A DNA stretch of 34,955 bases from an uncultured cyanobacterium. Its GTDB lineage: Bacteria; Cyanobacteriota; Cyanobacteriia; Thermostichales; Thermostichaceae. Below are positions 8,319-15,609 of the stretch, piece by piece. Below the pieces are notes generated by a model. It made no database searches, was not told the origin of the DNA, and saw only the letters and a list, made by a program, of their open reading frames with translations. The translations under genes were made by a program, and so were the position numbers. The stretch is taken from contig CALFBB010000061.1 of NCBI GenBank assembly GCA_937944885.1, forward strand, positions 1-34,955. The letters are read 5' to 3'. Every line of letters begins with the position of its first letter. The stretch's first letter is position 1.

Positions 8319-8455
8319 GGCGGGCATCCTGACTGAGCGCCAAGCCAAGCTCTAGCGCATCACAGTTGCGGCACAGCGCCGGATTTACACCGGACTTTCC
8401 CCATTACTCCCTGTGGCTGATCCCCAGAGGGGCCTAACGGTAAGACTGCATCATA
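8319..8455 (-). promoter_or_regulatory. Cobalamin (AdoCbl-type) riboswitch
   Basis: Read on the minus strand, the leader of the btuB operon holds the conserved core of a B12 riboswitch. The GGGGAAAGTCCGGTGTAAA region is followed by AAATCCGGCGC (complement of 8376-8386), the B12-box equivalent GCCGCAACTGTGATGC (8357-8372), and the 3' element GTCAGGATGCCCGCC (8319-8333), close to the usual GUCnGGAnACCUGCC. The start codon of btuB follows about 50 bases after the element, which suits control of translation initiation. It should repress the whole btuB-DUF1636-[2Fe-2S]-membrane-protein operon when cobalamin binds. Confidence 0.93.
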
Positions 8456-8498
8456 CCTCCAAACTGAGGGGATTCCAATCCATGCCGGGGGGATTGGC

Positions 8499-9047
8499 CT
8501 AGGGACTAACCGTAACAGTGAAAATCTCTTCGTCTGCTAGCTGCAAAACCTGCTGCCCTGCTGCTGCCAAGGCTTCCCTTGGCAAATCTCGATACTTTTC
8601 CAGAAAAGTAGGAAGTACGCGAAATTCCACCCGTCTGCCACTTTCCTTGTGAATAACCAGGCTGCGCATGTCGGCCAGGGATCCCACCTCTACCCATTTC
8701 AGGTTCATTTTTCCCAAGCTGGCACCGGTGCCGGCGTGCAGGCCATCCACAACGGAGGTAAATTGGATCTCCCTGGGTGATTCATGAATCACCTCCACCG
8801 CAAAGCGGTTCATGGAGGTATGAGGGGTGGGGCTAAGCAGATCCAACTCCTTTAAGGCTCTTAAACCCATGCGGTAACCGGCAACGGCCCAAGGCCCTGC
8901 TCCCCCATGAATATCGGCCACCCGTTGTGCTGCAGCAGCAGGGGATGATTCGTAGGTTACAGATTGGGGATGGGAAAGAGCCGGTCTGTCCAGCTCCGCA
9001 GCAAAGAGTACCAACAGCAATGAAATCCAAGATGGCCAAGTACGCAT
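8499..9047 (-). CDS. Exported FmdE-like protein (formylmethanofuran dehydrogenase subunit E family)
   Basis: A 182-residue protein with a signal peptide (MRTWPSWISLLLVLFAAEL, then RPALS, probable cleavage near residue 25). The mature part carries the FmdE-family pattern HGGAGPWAVAGYRMGLRALKEL. In FmdE proteins the loop is usually HGHxCPG, with a metal-binding cysteine; here the cysteine position is not cysteine. The FVVDGLHAGTGASLGKMNL-like segment (TSVVDGLHAGTGASLGK) also fits the family. The family is not tied to methanogenesis in most bacteria and is thought to bind metal or heme. The start is the ATG at 9047, which gives a proper signal peptide; the frame is open to 9092. The gene ends about 45 bases upstream of the B12 riboswitch on the same strand, so read-through into the btuB operon is possible. 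Confidence 0.72.
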   Translation of the reverse strand: MRTWPSWISLLLVLFAAELDRPALSHPQSVTYESSPAAAAQRVADIHGGAGPWAVAGYRMGLRALKELDLLSPTPHTSMNRFAVEVIHESPREIQFTSVVDGLHAGTGASLGKMNLKWVEVGSLADMRSLVIHKESGRRVEFRVLPTFLEKYRDLPREALAAAGQQVLQLADEEIFTVTVSP

Positions 9048-9287
9048 GTGGTTGTTCTCAAAACCCCTTTTGCAAGACCCAGTACACCTCAATAGGCAAA
9101 TGTCTCTCCCGACAAGGAATTTCAGGGAAAGTTAAGTCTGGAGCTTGGACCTGTGGCTGCTAGCCCCGAAGCAGAGGCCTTTGTTCATCCCTTGCAGAAA
9201 GGAAGTAACTACAGCACTGCTGCGCTGTAGAGCTGATTACAACTTGTCCCTGAGAGTTGTCCCTAAGAGGCGGGAAAAGAGGACAGC

Positions 9288-9309
9288 TAAGTTGCGCTTA
9301 AGTTGCGCT
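9288..9309. repeat. 11-base tandem duplication
   Basis: TAAGTTGCGCT occurs twice head to tail with no mismatch. It is one of several short perfect duplications in intergenic DNA of this window. Confidence 0.9.
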
Positions 9310-9791
9310 GACATCCTAAAAATAGCTCTGCCCCCGCAGGACCGCCTATCCTAGGGGAGGGGATGGAAAGCTCCATAGCTGAGGTTGTGACCTTAGTCTG
9401 GGGTTGCCAACGGCTAAGCTACAAATCTAGCCGACTGCACCACTGAGGAGAAAAGAAATAAGAGGAGAAATTATATTCTTGAGCTTCTCGTCGGAGCTAG
9501 GTCAGCCTCGTATCATGTAGTGGATGATTCTAGCTCCTAGAGAGAACTCAATGGTTGAGACTCCCTCTTCCCTTAACGCAGAAAACATTGGGTAAGCATA
9601 GACTAACCTTACCTCCTTGGCTCGCCCGTCATGAGACTCCCAGGGAAGGGGAGCCCCAACTCTTAATTGGGAAACAGACAATGGAAAATCAGCTGGAGTA
9701 GAAGCATCCCACCGGTAAAGGGATCCCCTCTATCCAGCGCTCTTCTTTAACGGTCAGAAAGCCATTATAAATATCAGGGCCTCATTTCTAT

Positions 9792-9811
9792 CTATTACTA
9801 GCTATTACTAG
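9792..9811. repeat. 10-base tandem duplication
   Basis: CTATTACTAG is present twice head to tail without mismatch, in gene-free DNA upstream of the small lipoprotein gene. Confidence 0.9.
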
Positions 9812-10211
9812 CTCAATCAAGTGAAGCTTAACTCCTCAAACCTATCTTGAGAAACCACCTGAAGCCCTTCATGAACGACTTCGCCAACGGCTTTGCCAGT
9901 AACCGTGATAGTTTTCAGGGCTGCGGAAACTGCATTTTTAGGGATCCCTTGAGGGCCGCTGTTGCCATTTGCATAACGGATGGGCAGGGTGGGAGTGTAG
10001 GTTACGTTGATAGGTCAGGACGTGAACGGCCAGTTCATCATCATCACTACATCCTGACATTCGGCCGCAAGGGTTAAGATGTGGGGCTTTCATCGCTTGA
10101 TGCGATAGGGATCCCTCTCCTCCTCGGTTATCCCTTAATGAATCTTCATCCGTTAGGGGTAGCCTTTGGGGTAATCTGTGCTATCAGTTGTACTTTTTAA
10201 GGCAGGAAACT

Positions 10212-10337
10212 ATGCGTTCTTTGGCTCACCTGCTCAGCTTTTTGCTGCTTAGTATGTCTTTGGTCGGTTGCAGCGGTGGCAACTCGGTCGGTGCCCCTGT
10301 AGTGGATCGGCAAACCCCCGCTCCGAGAGGAAACTGA
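10212..10337 (+). CDS. Small lipoprotein (41 residues)
   Basis: A very short gene with strong internal evidence. The protein starts MRSLAHLLSFLLLSMSLVGC: a positive n-region, a hydrophobic core and a lipobox LVGC ending at Cys20, the signature of signal peptidase II processing. The mature peptide is only 22 residues, rich in Ser, Gly, Pro and Val, ending PAPRGN. A good Shine-Dalgarno (AGGA at 10204-10207) lies four bases before the ATG. The size and build recall entericidin-like membrane lipopeptides, but the sequence is not recognisably one, and no function can be assigned. It stands alone in the gap between the FmdE-like gene and the CCB-family gene. Confidence 0.68.
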   Translation: MRSLAHLLSFLLLSMSLVGCSGGNSVGAPVVDRQTPAPRGN

Positions 10338-10531
10338 CTGTTCTAGCCCTGCACATTTGATGATCCTGTGTCTAAATCAACTCCAGCGTTACCCTGTTCT
10401 GAATCCTTTTGAAGCAGCCGGGTGGCGGGGGGCTGAGATACTTTTCTTTCACATCCCGGCAGAAATTTAGGCATTACAGGCCAGCGTAAGTTGTTGCCTA
10501 TCTCATTTTGTAGATTGACTATTCCGATCCT

Positions 10532-11083
10532 TCAACCGTCTCCTCGAACTGGATCTTGCTCCTGTAGCCCTAAGGTAGCCGCCAAGATATCCAGTTCATC
10601 CCGGTGCCCTTCCACCCACAGCTGTGAGCCAGGGCCATTTTCTTGCAGTTTGAAGTGGAGCTGTTCCGGGCGCTGATTGCGCTGCCAGTAGTAGCGGCCT
10701 GCCAGGGGAGAGATCAGCACCAGCAACCAAGGCCAGCCCCCCCATTGTGGCTCTAGAGTGTTTACCACCAGAGCCAGGCAAGCCAATCCAACCCCTGCTA
10801 GCCCTGTTAAGAAAACAGCTAGCCCTCCACTGGCTTGAGCTTGTCCTGTGAAGGTGGCAGTGCCATCTGAATCTATAGAGTGTAGTCGGTAGCCGCGACT
10901 TTGTAAGTGGCTTCGCAAGGCAGATCCCACTTCCTCCAGGGGGCGGCTGCTAAAGTAAAGGTGACTTTCCTTGCGATCCTTACCAGAGGCTCGCAGAAAG
11001 AAGAATAAGCCGATAGCTAATAGTAGCGTTAGTGTTAGTGTTGAAAGTGTTTCCCCCGTCAGGGTAGTCTCTGGCCCATTCAT
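10532..11083 (-). CDS. Cofactor assembly of complex C subunit B (CCB2/CCB4 family)
   Basis: A 183-residue membrane protein of the CCB2/CCB4 family, which helps attach the extra heme (c-i) covalently to cytochrome b6 of the b6f complex in cyanobacteria and chloroplasts. It begins with a membrane helix (STLTLTLLLAIGLFFFLRASGKDRKE), followed by the family-typical FSSRPLEEVGSALRSHLQSRGYRL and TATFTGQAQ. A hydrophobic pair (about residues 90-108 and 117-130) follows, then SPLAGRYYWQRNQRPEQLHFKL and a short soluble tail. The length suits the family. It is a single gene transcribed away from the sigma-factor gene. The family assignment is from recalled sequence pattern; I cannot say which paralog it is. 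Confidence 0.82.
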   Translation of the reverse strand: MNGPETTLTGETLSTLTLTLLLAIGLFFFLRASGKDRKESHLYFSSRPLEEVGSALRSHLQSRGYRLHSIDSDGTATFTGQAQASGGLAVFLTGLAGVGLACLALVVNTLEPQWGGWPWLLVLISPLAGRYYWQRNQRPEQLHFKLQENGPGSQLWVEGHRDELDILAATLGLQEQDPVRGDG

Positions 11084-11730
11084 TTTAATTCAGACAACCC
11101 AGCGTCCTTGAGTACAATCTTCTCCTGCGCTGTCTACTATAGCTCACACAAGCCGGTTGCTTGCTTATCAATAAAAGCTCCAAGCTACATCCCTATGAAG
11201 CCAGAAAAGGAAGTAAGGCTCCTCCCTTTTGGTTCGAAGGGATTGGTTCTAAGGTGACGTCTTGCTGCTACTGATGCTATGGGTACGATACGAGACCCAT
11301 AACTCCAATCCCTCTTCAGCCAGCCAGTCACCAGAGCTTGGAACAGGGATCCCTTGGCACTCCAACTGTTTTCCTAGCAGAGGAGGGAGCAATACGCTTT
11401 TCGGCAGTGGTTGTGACGGTTGAGACAGAAGGGCTCTACGTTAGATCTCATGTACATCCAAATCAAGAAGAGCAACTATAATTAAGTTATGATAAGAGGC
11501 TCACGCTTTAGTATCTACTGATCCCTCTGTTGCTACTTCTGCCCCCATTGAATGGGGTGTAAAACGGAAGGCCAGTTGCTGAAGAGGGGAGTGCGACATC
11601 CGCTTGGATGATGATAGCGCGAGGCCACCATCGTTGGGGAACACTAAGCTTAACCCGCTCCGTATTATCGCTATTAGCCTCTCAATCCACTTGCCTACCT
11701 GCCTCTGTTGCTATTTCAGCCACACCTTAC
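11084..11730. other. Divergent intergenic region upstream of the sigma-factor gene
   Basis: About 650 bases lie between the CCB-family gene (minus) and the preferred sigma start. A perfect -10 hexamer TATAAT sits at 11477-11482 on the plus strand, but the best upstream hexamer is poor and off-spaced (TGTACA at 11451-11456), so any promoter may need an activator or be a chance match. The sigma frame is open from 11608, so the last part of this region could be coding if the earlier ATG is used. Confidence 0.4.
11477..11482 (+). promoter_or_regulatory. Candidate -10 element for the sigma-factor gene
   Basis: An exact TATAAT stands about 130 bases before the ATG at 11608. It lacks a well-spaced TTGACA partner. 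AT-rich local context supports it weakly. Confidence 0.3.
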
Positions 11731-12837
11731 ATGTCTACCTACGAACCTGATCTGAACGACGTTTTATCGATGGCCGATGGCCCTGTTGACCTCCTCGAGT
11801 CCTCTGAGGGGATAGAGGTGGACTTAACCGATAGTGACTTTCTAGAAGAGGAGCCGGCCCGCCGCTCGACCGATCTTGTCCGTCTCTATTTGCAGGAGAT
11901 TGGTCGAGTTCCTTTGCTAGGACGAGATGAAGAGGTGTCCTTAGCTCAAAAGGTCCAGGACTACATGAAGCTTCTGGATCTGCGGTTTCGCCTGCAGAAG
12001 GAACTCGGACGGGAGCCCACCTATGCCGAGTGGGCTGCCAAGGCTAATCAATATCCGGAGTGGCAACACCTCACCCCTGAGAAGCTGCAGCAGATCCAGC
12101 GAATTGGCAACCGAGCCAAAGATCACATGATTAAGGCCAACCTGCGCTTGGTGGTGTCGGTAGCCAAGAAGTATCAAAACCGCGGTTTAGAGCTGCTGGA
12201 CTTAATTCAGGAGGGTACCCTTGGCCTGGAGCGGGCGGTGGAAAAGTTTGATCCCAAGAAGGGCTACCGCTTCAGTACCTATGCCTACTGGTGGATCCGG
12301 CAGGGGATTACCCGGGCCATTGCTACCCAGAGCCGCACCATTCGCTTGCCGGTTCATATCACGGAGAAGCTGAATAAAATCAAAAAAGCACAGCGCAAAA
12401 TCTCCCAAGAGAAGGGGCGCACCCCCACGATTGAAGACATTGCCTCTGAGTTGGAGATGACCCCACCGCAGGTACGGGAGCTGTTGGTGCGGGTGCCTCG
12501 CTCTGTTTCTCTGGAAACCAAAGTAGGTAAGGACAAAGACACCGAGCTAGGGGATCTGCTGGAGACTGATGATATTTCTCCAGAAGAGACGATGATGCGG
12601 GAAGCTCTGCATCGGGATCTGCAACATCTGCTCTCGGATTTGACCAGCCGCGAGCGAGATGTTATCCGTATGCGCTTTGGTTTGGGAGATGGGCGCACTT
12701 ACTCCCTAGCGGAGATTGGTCGAGCTTTGGATCTGTCGCGGGAACGGGTACGACAAATTGAAGCCAAAGCGCTGCAGAAGCTGCGGCAACCGAAGCGGCG
12801 CAACCGTGTGCGGGATTACTTGGAGGCGATGAGCTAG
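11731..12837 (+). CDS. RNA polymerase sigma-70 factor, cyanobacterial group 2
   Basis: A 368-residue sigma factor that directs RNA polymerase to promoters. Region 1.2 is STDLVRLYLQEIGRVPLLGRDEEV. Region 2 includes RAKDHMIKANLRLVVSVAKKYQNRG, the polymerase-binding LLDLIQEGTLGLERAVEKFDP, and the -10-reading YRFSTYAYWWIRQGITRAI near residue 180. Region 3 follows, and region 4 ends with the helix-turn-helix YSLAEIGRALDLSRERVRQIEAK near residue 325. The short N-terminus and the ERAVEKFDPKKGYRFSTYAYWWIRQGI pattern distinguish it from the primary factor SigA and place it with SigB/SigD/SigE-type group 2 factors. I cannot choose among those symbols. I chose the ATG at 11731 because region 1.2 begins shortly after; an ATG at 11608 would add 41 unlikely residues. 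Neither has a good Shine-Dalgarno site. Confidence 0.93.
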   Translation: MSTYEPDLNDVLSMADGPVDLLESSEGIEVDLTDSDFLEEEPARRSTDLVRLYLQEIGRVPLLGRDEEVSLAQKVQDYMKLLDLRFRLQKELGREPTYAEWAAKANQYPEWQHLTPEKLQQIQRIGNRAKDHMIKANLRLVVSVAKKYQNRGLELLDLIQEGTLGLERAVEKFDPKKGYRFSTYAYWWIRQGITRAIATQSRTIRLPVHITEKLNKIKKAQRKISQEKGRTPTIEDIASELEMTPPQVRELLVRVPRSVSLETKVGKDKDTELGDLLETDDISPEETMMREALHRDLQHLLSDLTSRERDVIRMRFGLGDGRTYSLAEIGRALDLSRERVRQIEAKALQKLRQPKRRNRVRDYLEAMS

Positions 12838-12854
12838 TTCTGGTACAGTTACCC

Positions 12855-13140
12855 AAATCCGTTGCCGTGCTCCGCCTGTCGCGACAGTGGTGCGTAGCAC
12901 CCTACCCTAGGGGGGTTAGGGGGTGGTGGAGACCTAGGTCGTGGGAACCGGCGGCGGGCGACCCTTGGTGCAGCCCAGAGGGGGCAGTCTGCTGAGAGGG
13001 TCCCAACGTGCGGTGGGGCGCAGCGTGGAGGTTCAATCAAAATGCCTGCGGAGACGGTCTGACGGAGGTTGGGGCAATCCAACCCAGTTCAGGGTTTGTG
13101 AAAAGGAATCTCCGATCCTACCCGTTAGGGTTGGGGGGAG
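12855..13140. ncRNA. GC-rich, densely structured non-coding block; candidate structured RNA
   Basis: Between the convergent sigma and murJ genes lies about 285 bases packed with inverted repeats: CTGTCGCGACAG (12876-12887), GGTGC-GTA-GCACC (12889-12901), CCCTACCC facing GGGTTAGGG (12900-12921), palindrome GACCTAGGTC (12931-12940), GACCCTT facing GAGGGTC (about 12960-13001), and CCAACCC facing GGGTTGG (about 13079-13134). The block is far richer in G than the neighbouring genes and contains no GGATCC. I did not find tmRNA, RNase P or SRP core motifs. 6S RNA is a possibility by size and by the CAGGGTTTGTG...GGAATCTCCG segment, but I cannot confirm it. Strand and ends are unknown. Confidence 0.45.
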
Positions 13141-13144
13141 AAGG

Positions 13145-14788
13145 TCAATGGTTCGGCTGACCAGCTAACCGACGAAGTACGCGACCAGCGCAGTTTCGGA
13201 TCTGAGCTGCTACCCAGTTCATTTCCGGGATCCGCAAGGCCAGGGCCCCTAAGAGGAACAGAGCCAGGCCTAGGCCTGCGGCCAATCCAGACCAGACAAG
13301 GGTGGTGAGCAGCGGAGATCCAAGCAATTCCAGTGACCGCAGTTGCATCCACAACCCGTGGCTTAGTCCGCCTGCCAAGGCAGTAATCCCCAGCAGAGGA
13401 ATGAGGTTGCGGCCCATGTCAAGCCAGGGGATCCCTTGTAAATGCTGCTGTAGGCGGATCCCTAGCCCAATCAGCGCCACCAAGTTTACCCCTGCTGTAG
13501 CCAAGGCGATCCCGGGTGCTCCGAAAGCCCGTAAAAGCAGAAAGTCTAGGAGGGCATTTAGGCCGATGGCTATACCGCTGATGCGCAAAGGGGTGATCCC
13601 ATCTTCTAGGGCGTAGAAGATCCGCACCAAGACATCCCGCAGCAGGTAGCAGCTCATCCCTAAGCCATAGGCCATCAGCAGGGCTGCTACCTCCTGCGCC
13701 ACTTCCGCCGTAAAGCGCCCGCGCTGATAAGCCACTTGTACAATCGGTTCTGCTAGCGCCACCAACAGCATCGACAGCGGTAGGGTGAGGATGGCAGTAA
13801 TCATCAAGCTTTGACGAATCCGTTGGCGCAACTCTGGCCAGCGGGCTCTATCTCCTGCCAACTGAGCGTAGAGGGGCATCAAGGGCACCAACACCATGTT
13901 GGAGAGAATCCCCAGTGGAGTTTGCACCAAAAGTTGGGCATATCCGAGATTGCCGATGGTGCGATCCCCGGGCACGAAGGAGGCAAAAAACATATCCACA
14001 TAAACATTGATGTGGATCATCCCGGAAGAAATCACTGCCGGCAACATCAACAATCCCACCGCCCGTACCTGGGGTGATCCCCACTCAAAGCGGAGACGAG
14101 GTTTTCCCAACCCCAACCGCATTTGCAAAGGCACTTGGGCCAACCACTGAGCCACTGCCCCCGCCAAGACCCCCCAGGCAATCAGAGAAGGGAGCCTGGT
14201 CCAGCCAAAGGCCAACAGCACGGTAATCACCGCCAGGCTGGAGATGAGTGGACTGAGGGCAGGTAAGGCGTAGTGCCCAGCAGCATTGAGGGTTCCAAAG
14301 CCAATACCAATCAACCCCGAGAGCAAAGCCAAAGGGGCCATGATCCGCAACTGGGTGGCGGCCAGGGCATGAACTTCTGGGCTAGCACCCGGCGCATTCA
14401 GGCGTACCACCCATTCTGCGCCCCACCACAAGCCAAAGGTAACCAGCAAGAGCAGGCAACCCACCAAGGTGGAGATTGACTCTAACCAGCGGGCTGGGTC
14501 ATCTGTGGCGGGATCCTGCTGTTTTTTAAGGATGCTAACAATGGCGCTGTGGAAAGGGCCGTTAATTCCCCCCAACAGGATCAACAAAAAACCCGGCAGA
14601 ATGTAGGCTACTCCAAAGGCACTGTACTCTGGCCCTGAGCCGTACACCGCCGCGATCAGGGCCTGCCGAATAAACCCCATACCTTTACTGAGCAAGGTAG
14701 CCCCAGCTACCAAGCCCGCCACTGAAAGCAAAGAACGGGATGCTCTGGGCAAGGAGGTTTCTTCACCGGTTGCACCCTCCTCGCTCAT
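13145..14788 (-). CDS. murJ: Lipid II flippase MurJ (MviN family)
   Basis: MurJ moves the peptidoglycan precursor lipid II across the inner membrane. The 547-residue protein has about 14 hydrophobic segments in the family arrangement. The N-terminus LVAGATLLSKGMGFIRQALIAAVYG is the typical MurJ opening. Later landmarks are GGINGPFHSAIVSIL, RIMAPLALLSGLIGIGFGTLNA, the NVYVDMFFASFVPGDRTIGNL loop region, LGYAQLLVQTPLGILSNMVLVPLMP and YALEDGITPLRISGIAIGLNALLD. The ATG at 14788 begins a polar N-terminus that fits the family. The open frame reaches 14929, but the extra 47 residues span tandem-repeat DNA (14831-14862) and are unlikely to be translated. The gene converges on the sigma gene across the structured block, and no partner gene is in the same transcription unit. 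Confidence 0.93.
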   Translation of the reverse strand: MSEEGATGEETSLPRASRSLLSVAGLVAGATLLSKGMGFIRQALIAAVYGSGPEYSAFGVAYILPGFLLILLGGINGPFHSAIVSILKKQQDPATDDPARWLESISTLVGCLLLLVTFGLWWGAEWVVRLNAPGASPEVHALAATQLRIMAPLALLSGLIGIGFGTLNAAGHYALPALSPLISSLAVITVLLAFGWTRLPSLIAWGVLAGAVAQWLAQVPLQMRLGLGKPRLRFEWGSPQVRAVGLLMLPAVISSGMIHINVYVDMFFASFVPGDRTIGNLGYAQLLVQTPLGILSNMVLVPLMPLYAQLAGDRARWPELRQRIRQSLMITAILTLPLSMLLVALAEPIVQVAYQRGRFTAEVAQEVAALLMAYGLGMSCYLLRDVLVRIFYALEDGITPLRISGIAIGLNALLDFLLLRAFGAPGIALATAGVNLVALIGLGIRLQQHLQGIPWLDMGRNLIPLLGITALAGGLSHGLWMQLRSLELLGSPLLTTLVWSGLAAGLGLALFLLGALALRIPEMNWVAAQIRNCAGRVLRRLAGQPNH

Positions 14789-14830
14789 CGATTTCCCCGC
14801 AACATCATGCACTCTCCCAAGACCAACCTC

Positions 14831-14862
14831 TCGATATTGGCTAACATCGATATTGGCTAACA
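14831..14862. repeat. 16-base perfect tandem duplication upstream of murJ
   Basis: TCGATATTGGCTAACA is present twice head to tail without mismatch, 40-70 bases before the murJ start. A second duplication (GGAGTACCTTAA, 14884-14895 and 14902-14913, period 18) follows closely. Confidence 0.93.
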
Positions 14863-14883
14863 AAGGCAACCGAGCAGCTTGAA

Positions 14884-14913
14884 GGAGTACCTTAAAGAAA
14901 GGGAGTACCTTAA
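14884..14913. repeat. 12-base direct repeat, period 18
   Basis: GGAGTACCTTAA recurs at 14884 and 14902, separated by six A/G-rich bases. Read on the minus strand it gives TTAAGGTACTCC twice, in the likely promoter region of murJ. Confidence 0.85.
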
Positions 14914-15007
14914 GCAGCCAAAACCTCATTATCCAGGATCTCTGGGATCCCGAACCGCTTGAGTGGAGATTGCCCAGTCAGGAGGGCTGATGGGGGAGTG
15001 GCTCCGC

Positions 15008-15397
15008 TTAGGCTAGCAATTGCCGTTCCTGCTCCAGTTGTTGCAGCAAATGCTCATCACCACGGGCTTGGGCAGAACGAATTCGCTCCTGCAGCCGGCG
15101 CATCAGGTTCTGCCGATGGGTCTGCTCGAGCATTGCTATGAAGTCTTTCTGAGAGGAGGTAACCCTCAGCGAGGCCATCTCAGCTTGGCCTACAGGGATC
15201 CCAGATGCCACCCTTGCAGATGGGTTGAGCGCCATGCCTCGGTAAATCAGGGTAAAGGATCCCGACAACGTCAGGGCTGCTGCTTGCGCTTGCCAGTTCC
15301 ACTCCAGACCCCGATACCGACAGGCCACAAGCCGCTTTTCAACCCCAGCGGAGGAACGGGCAAACTCGTAGCCAATGCCCCGATAGGTCAGTTGCAT
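15008..15397 (-). CDS. DUF4278-domain protein
   Basis: A 129-residue protein whose start, MQLTYRGIGYEFA, and the YRGLEW and LIYRGMAL segments are the short 'YRG' repeats of DUF4278, a small cyanobacterial domain of unknown function. Two such units lie within residues 1-60. The rest (about 70-129) is a charged helix, QTHRQNLMRRLQERIRSAQARGDEHLLQQL, with coiled-coil character. No signal peptide or membrane helix is seen. It lies between murJ and the phycocyanin operon on the same strand but is separated from cpcE by about 210 bases, so it may be a separate unit. The family assignment is fairly secure and the function is unknown. Confidence 0.82.
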   Translation of the reverse strand: MQLTYRGIGYEFARSSAGVEKRLVACRYRGLEWNWQAQAAALTLSGSFTLIYRGMALNPSARVASGIPVGQAEMASLRVTSSQKDFIAMLEQTHRQNLMRRLQERIRSAQARGDEHLLQQLEQERQLLA

Positions 15398-15609
15398 AAG
15401 AAAACTCCTAGGAAAAACAGTGGTCGGGCTTTAGAAAGGCGGATCCCTTCTACCAACCTCAGCTGAAACGGCTAAGGGTAAAAAGTAAGATTATTCTGTA
15501 TCTACTTTTACGAAATTCATCTTGCGGTGTCAAATAGTCGGGCAGGAAAGATCCCAACAAAAAGCCGCCCCGACGAACGGCTGTGAGTGAATAGGAGAAG
15601 ATGACCCTG

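Larger units (their letters stand above)
9048..10211. other. Long gene-free interval
   Basis: Nothing here is convincingly coding. The visible features are small: an inverted repeat CTACAGC/GCTGTAG (9209-9215 with 9224-9230), a perfect 11-base tandem duplication (TAAGTTGCGCT, 9288-9309), a near-repeat of TTGTCCCTRAGAG (about 9244-9269), and a 10-base tandem duplication CTATTACTAG (9792-9811). A 65-codon minus-strand frame lacking a start codon (9817-10014) has protein-like composition and may be a gene remnant. Promoters for the FmdE-like gene (minus) and for the small lipoprotein (plus) must lie here, but I cannot pin them. Confidence 0.5.

Noticed and set aside
7660-8319. A 219-codon plus-strand frame opposite the btuB gene
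   Set aside because: It is a shadow of the strong BtuB frame, with no features of a real protein.
9817-10014. A 65-codon minus-strand frame with plausible composition (NVTYTPTLPIRYANG... onward)
   Set aside because: It has no start codon and an in-frame stop upstream, and no family is recognised. It may be a remnant, but support is too thin to call.
9847-10077. A 76-codon plus-strand frame in the same area
   Set aside because: It starts with a TTG without a ribosome site and has low-complexity features (HHHH). It is probably non-coding.
11220-11250. A GGTTCGAAG stretch resembling a tRNA T-arm
   Set aside because: No cloverleaf can be built around it.
12941-13168. Short open frames inside the structured block
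   Set aside because: The base pairing and biased composition explain them. They have no ribosome site or recognisable sequence.
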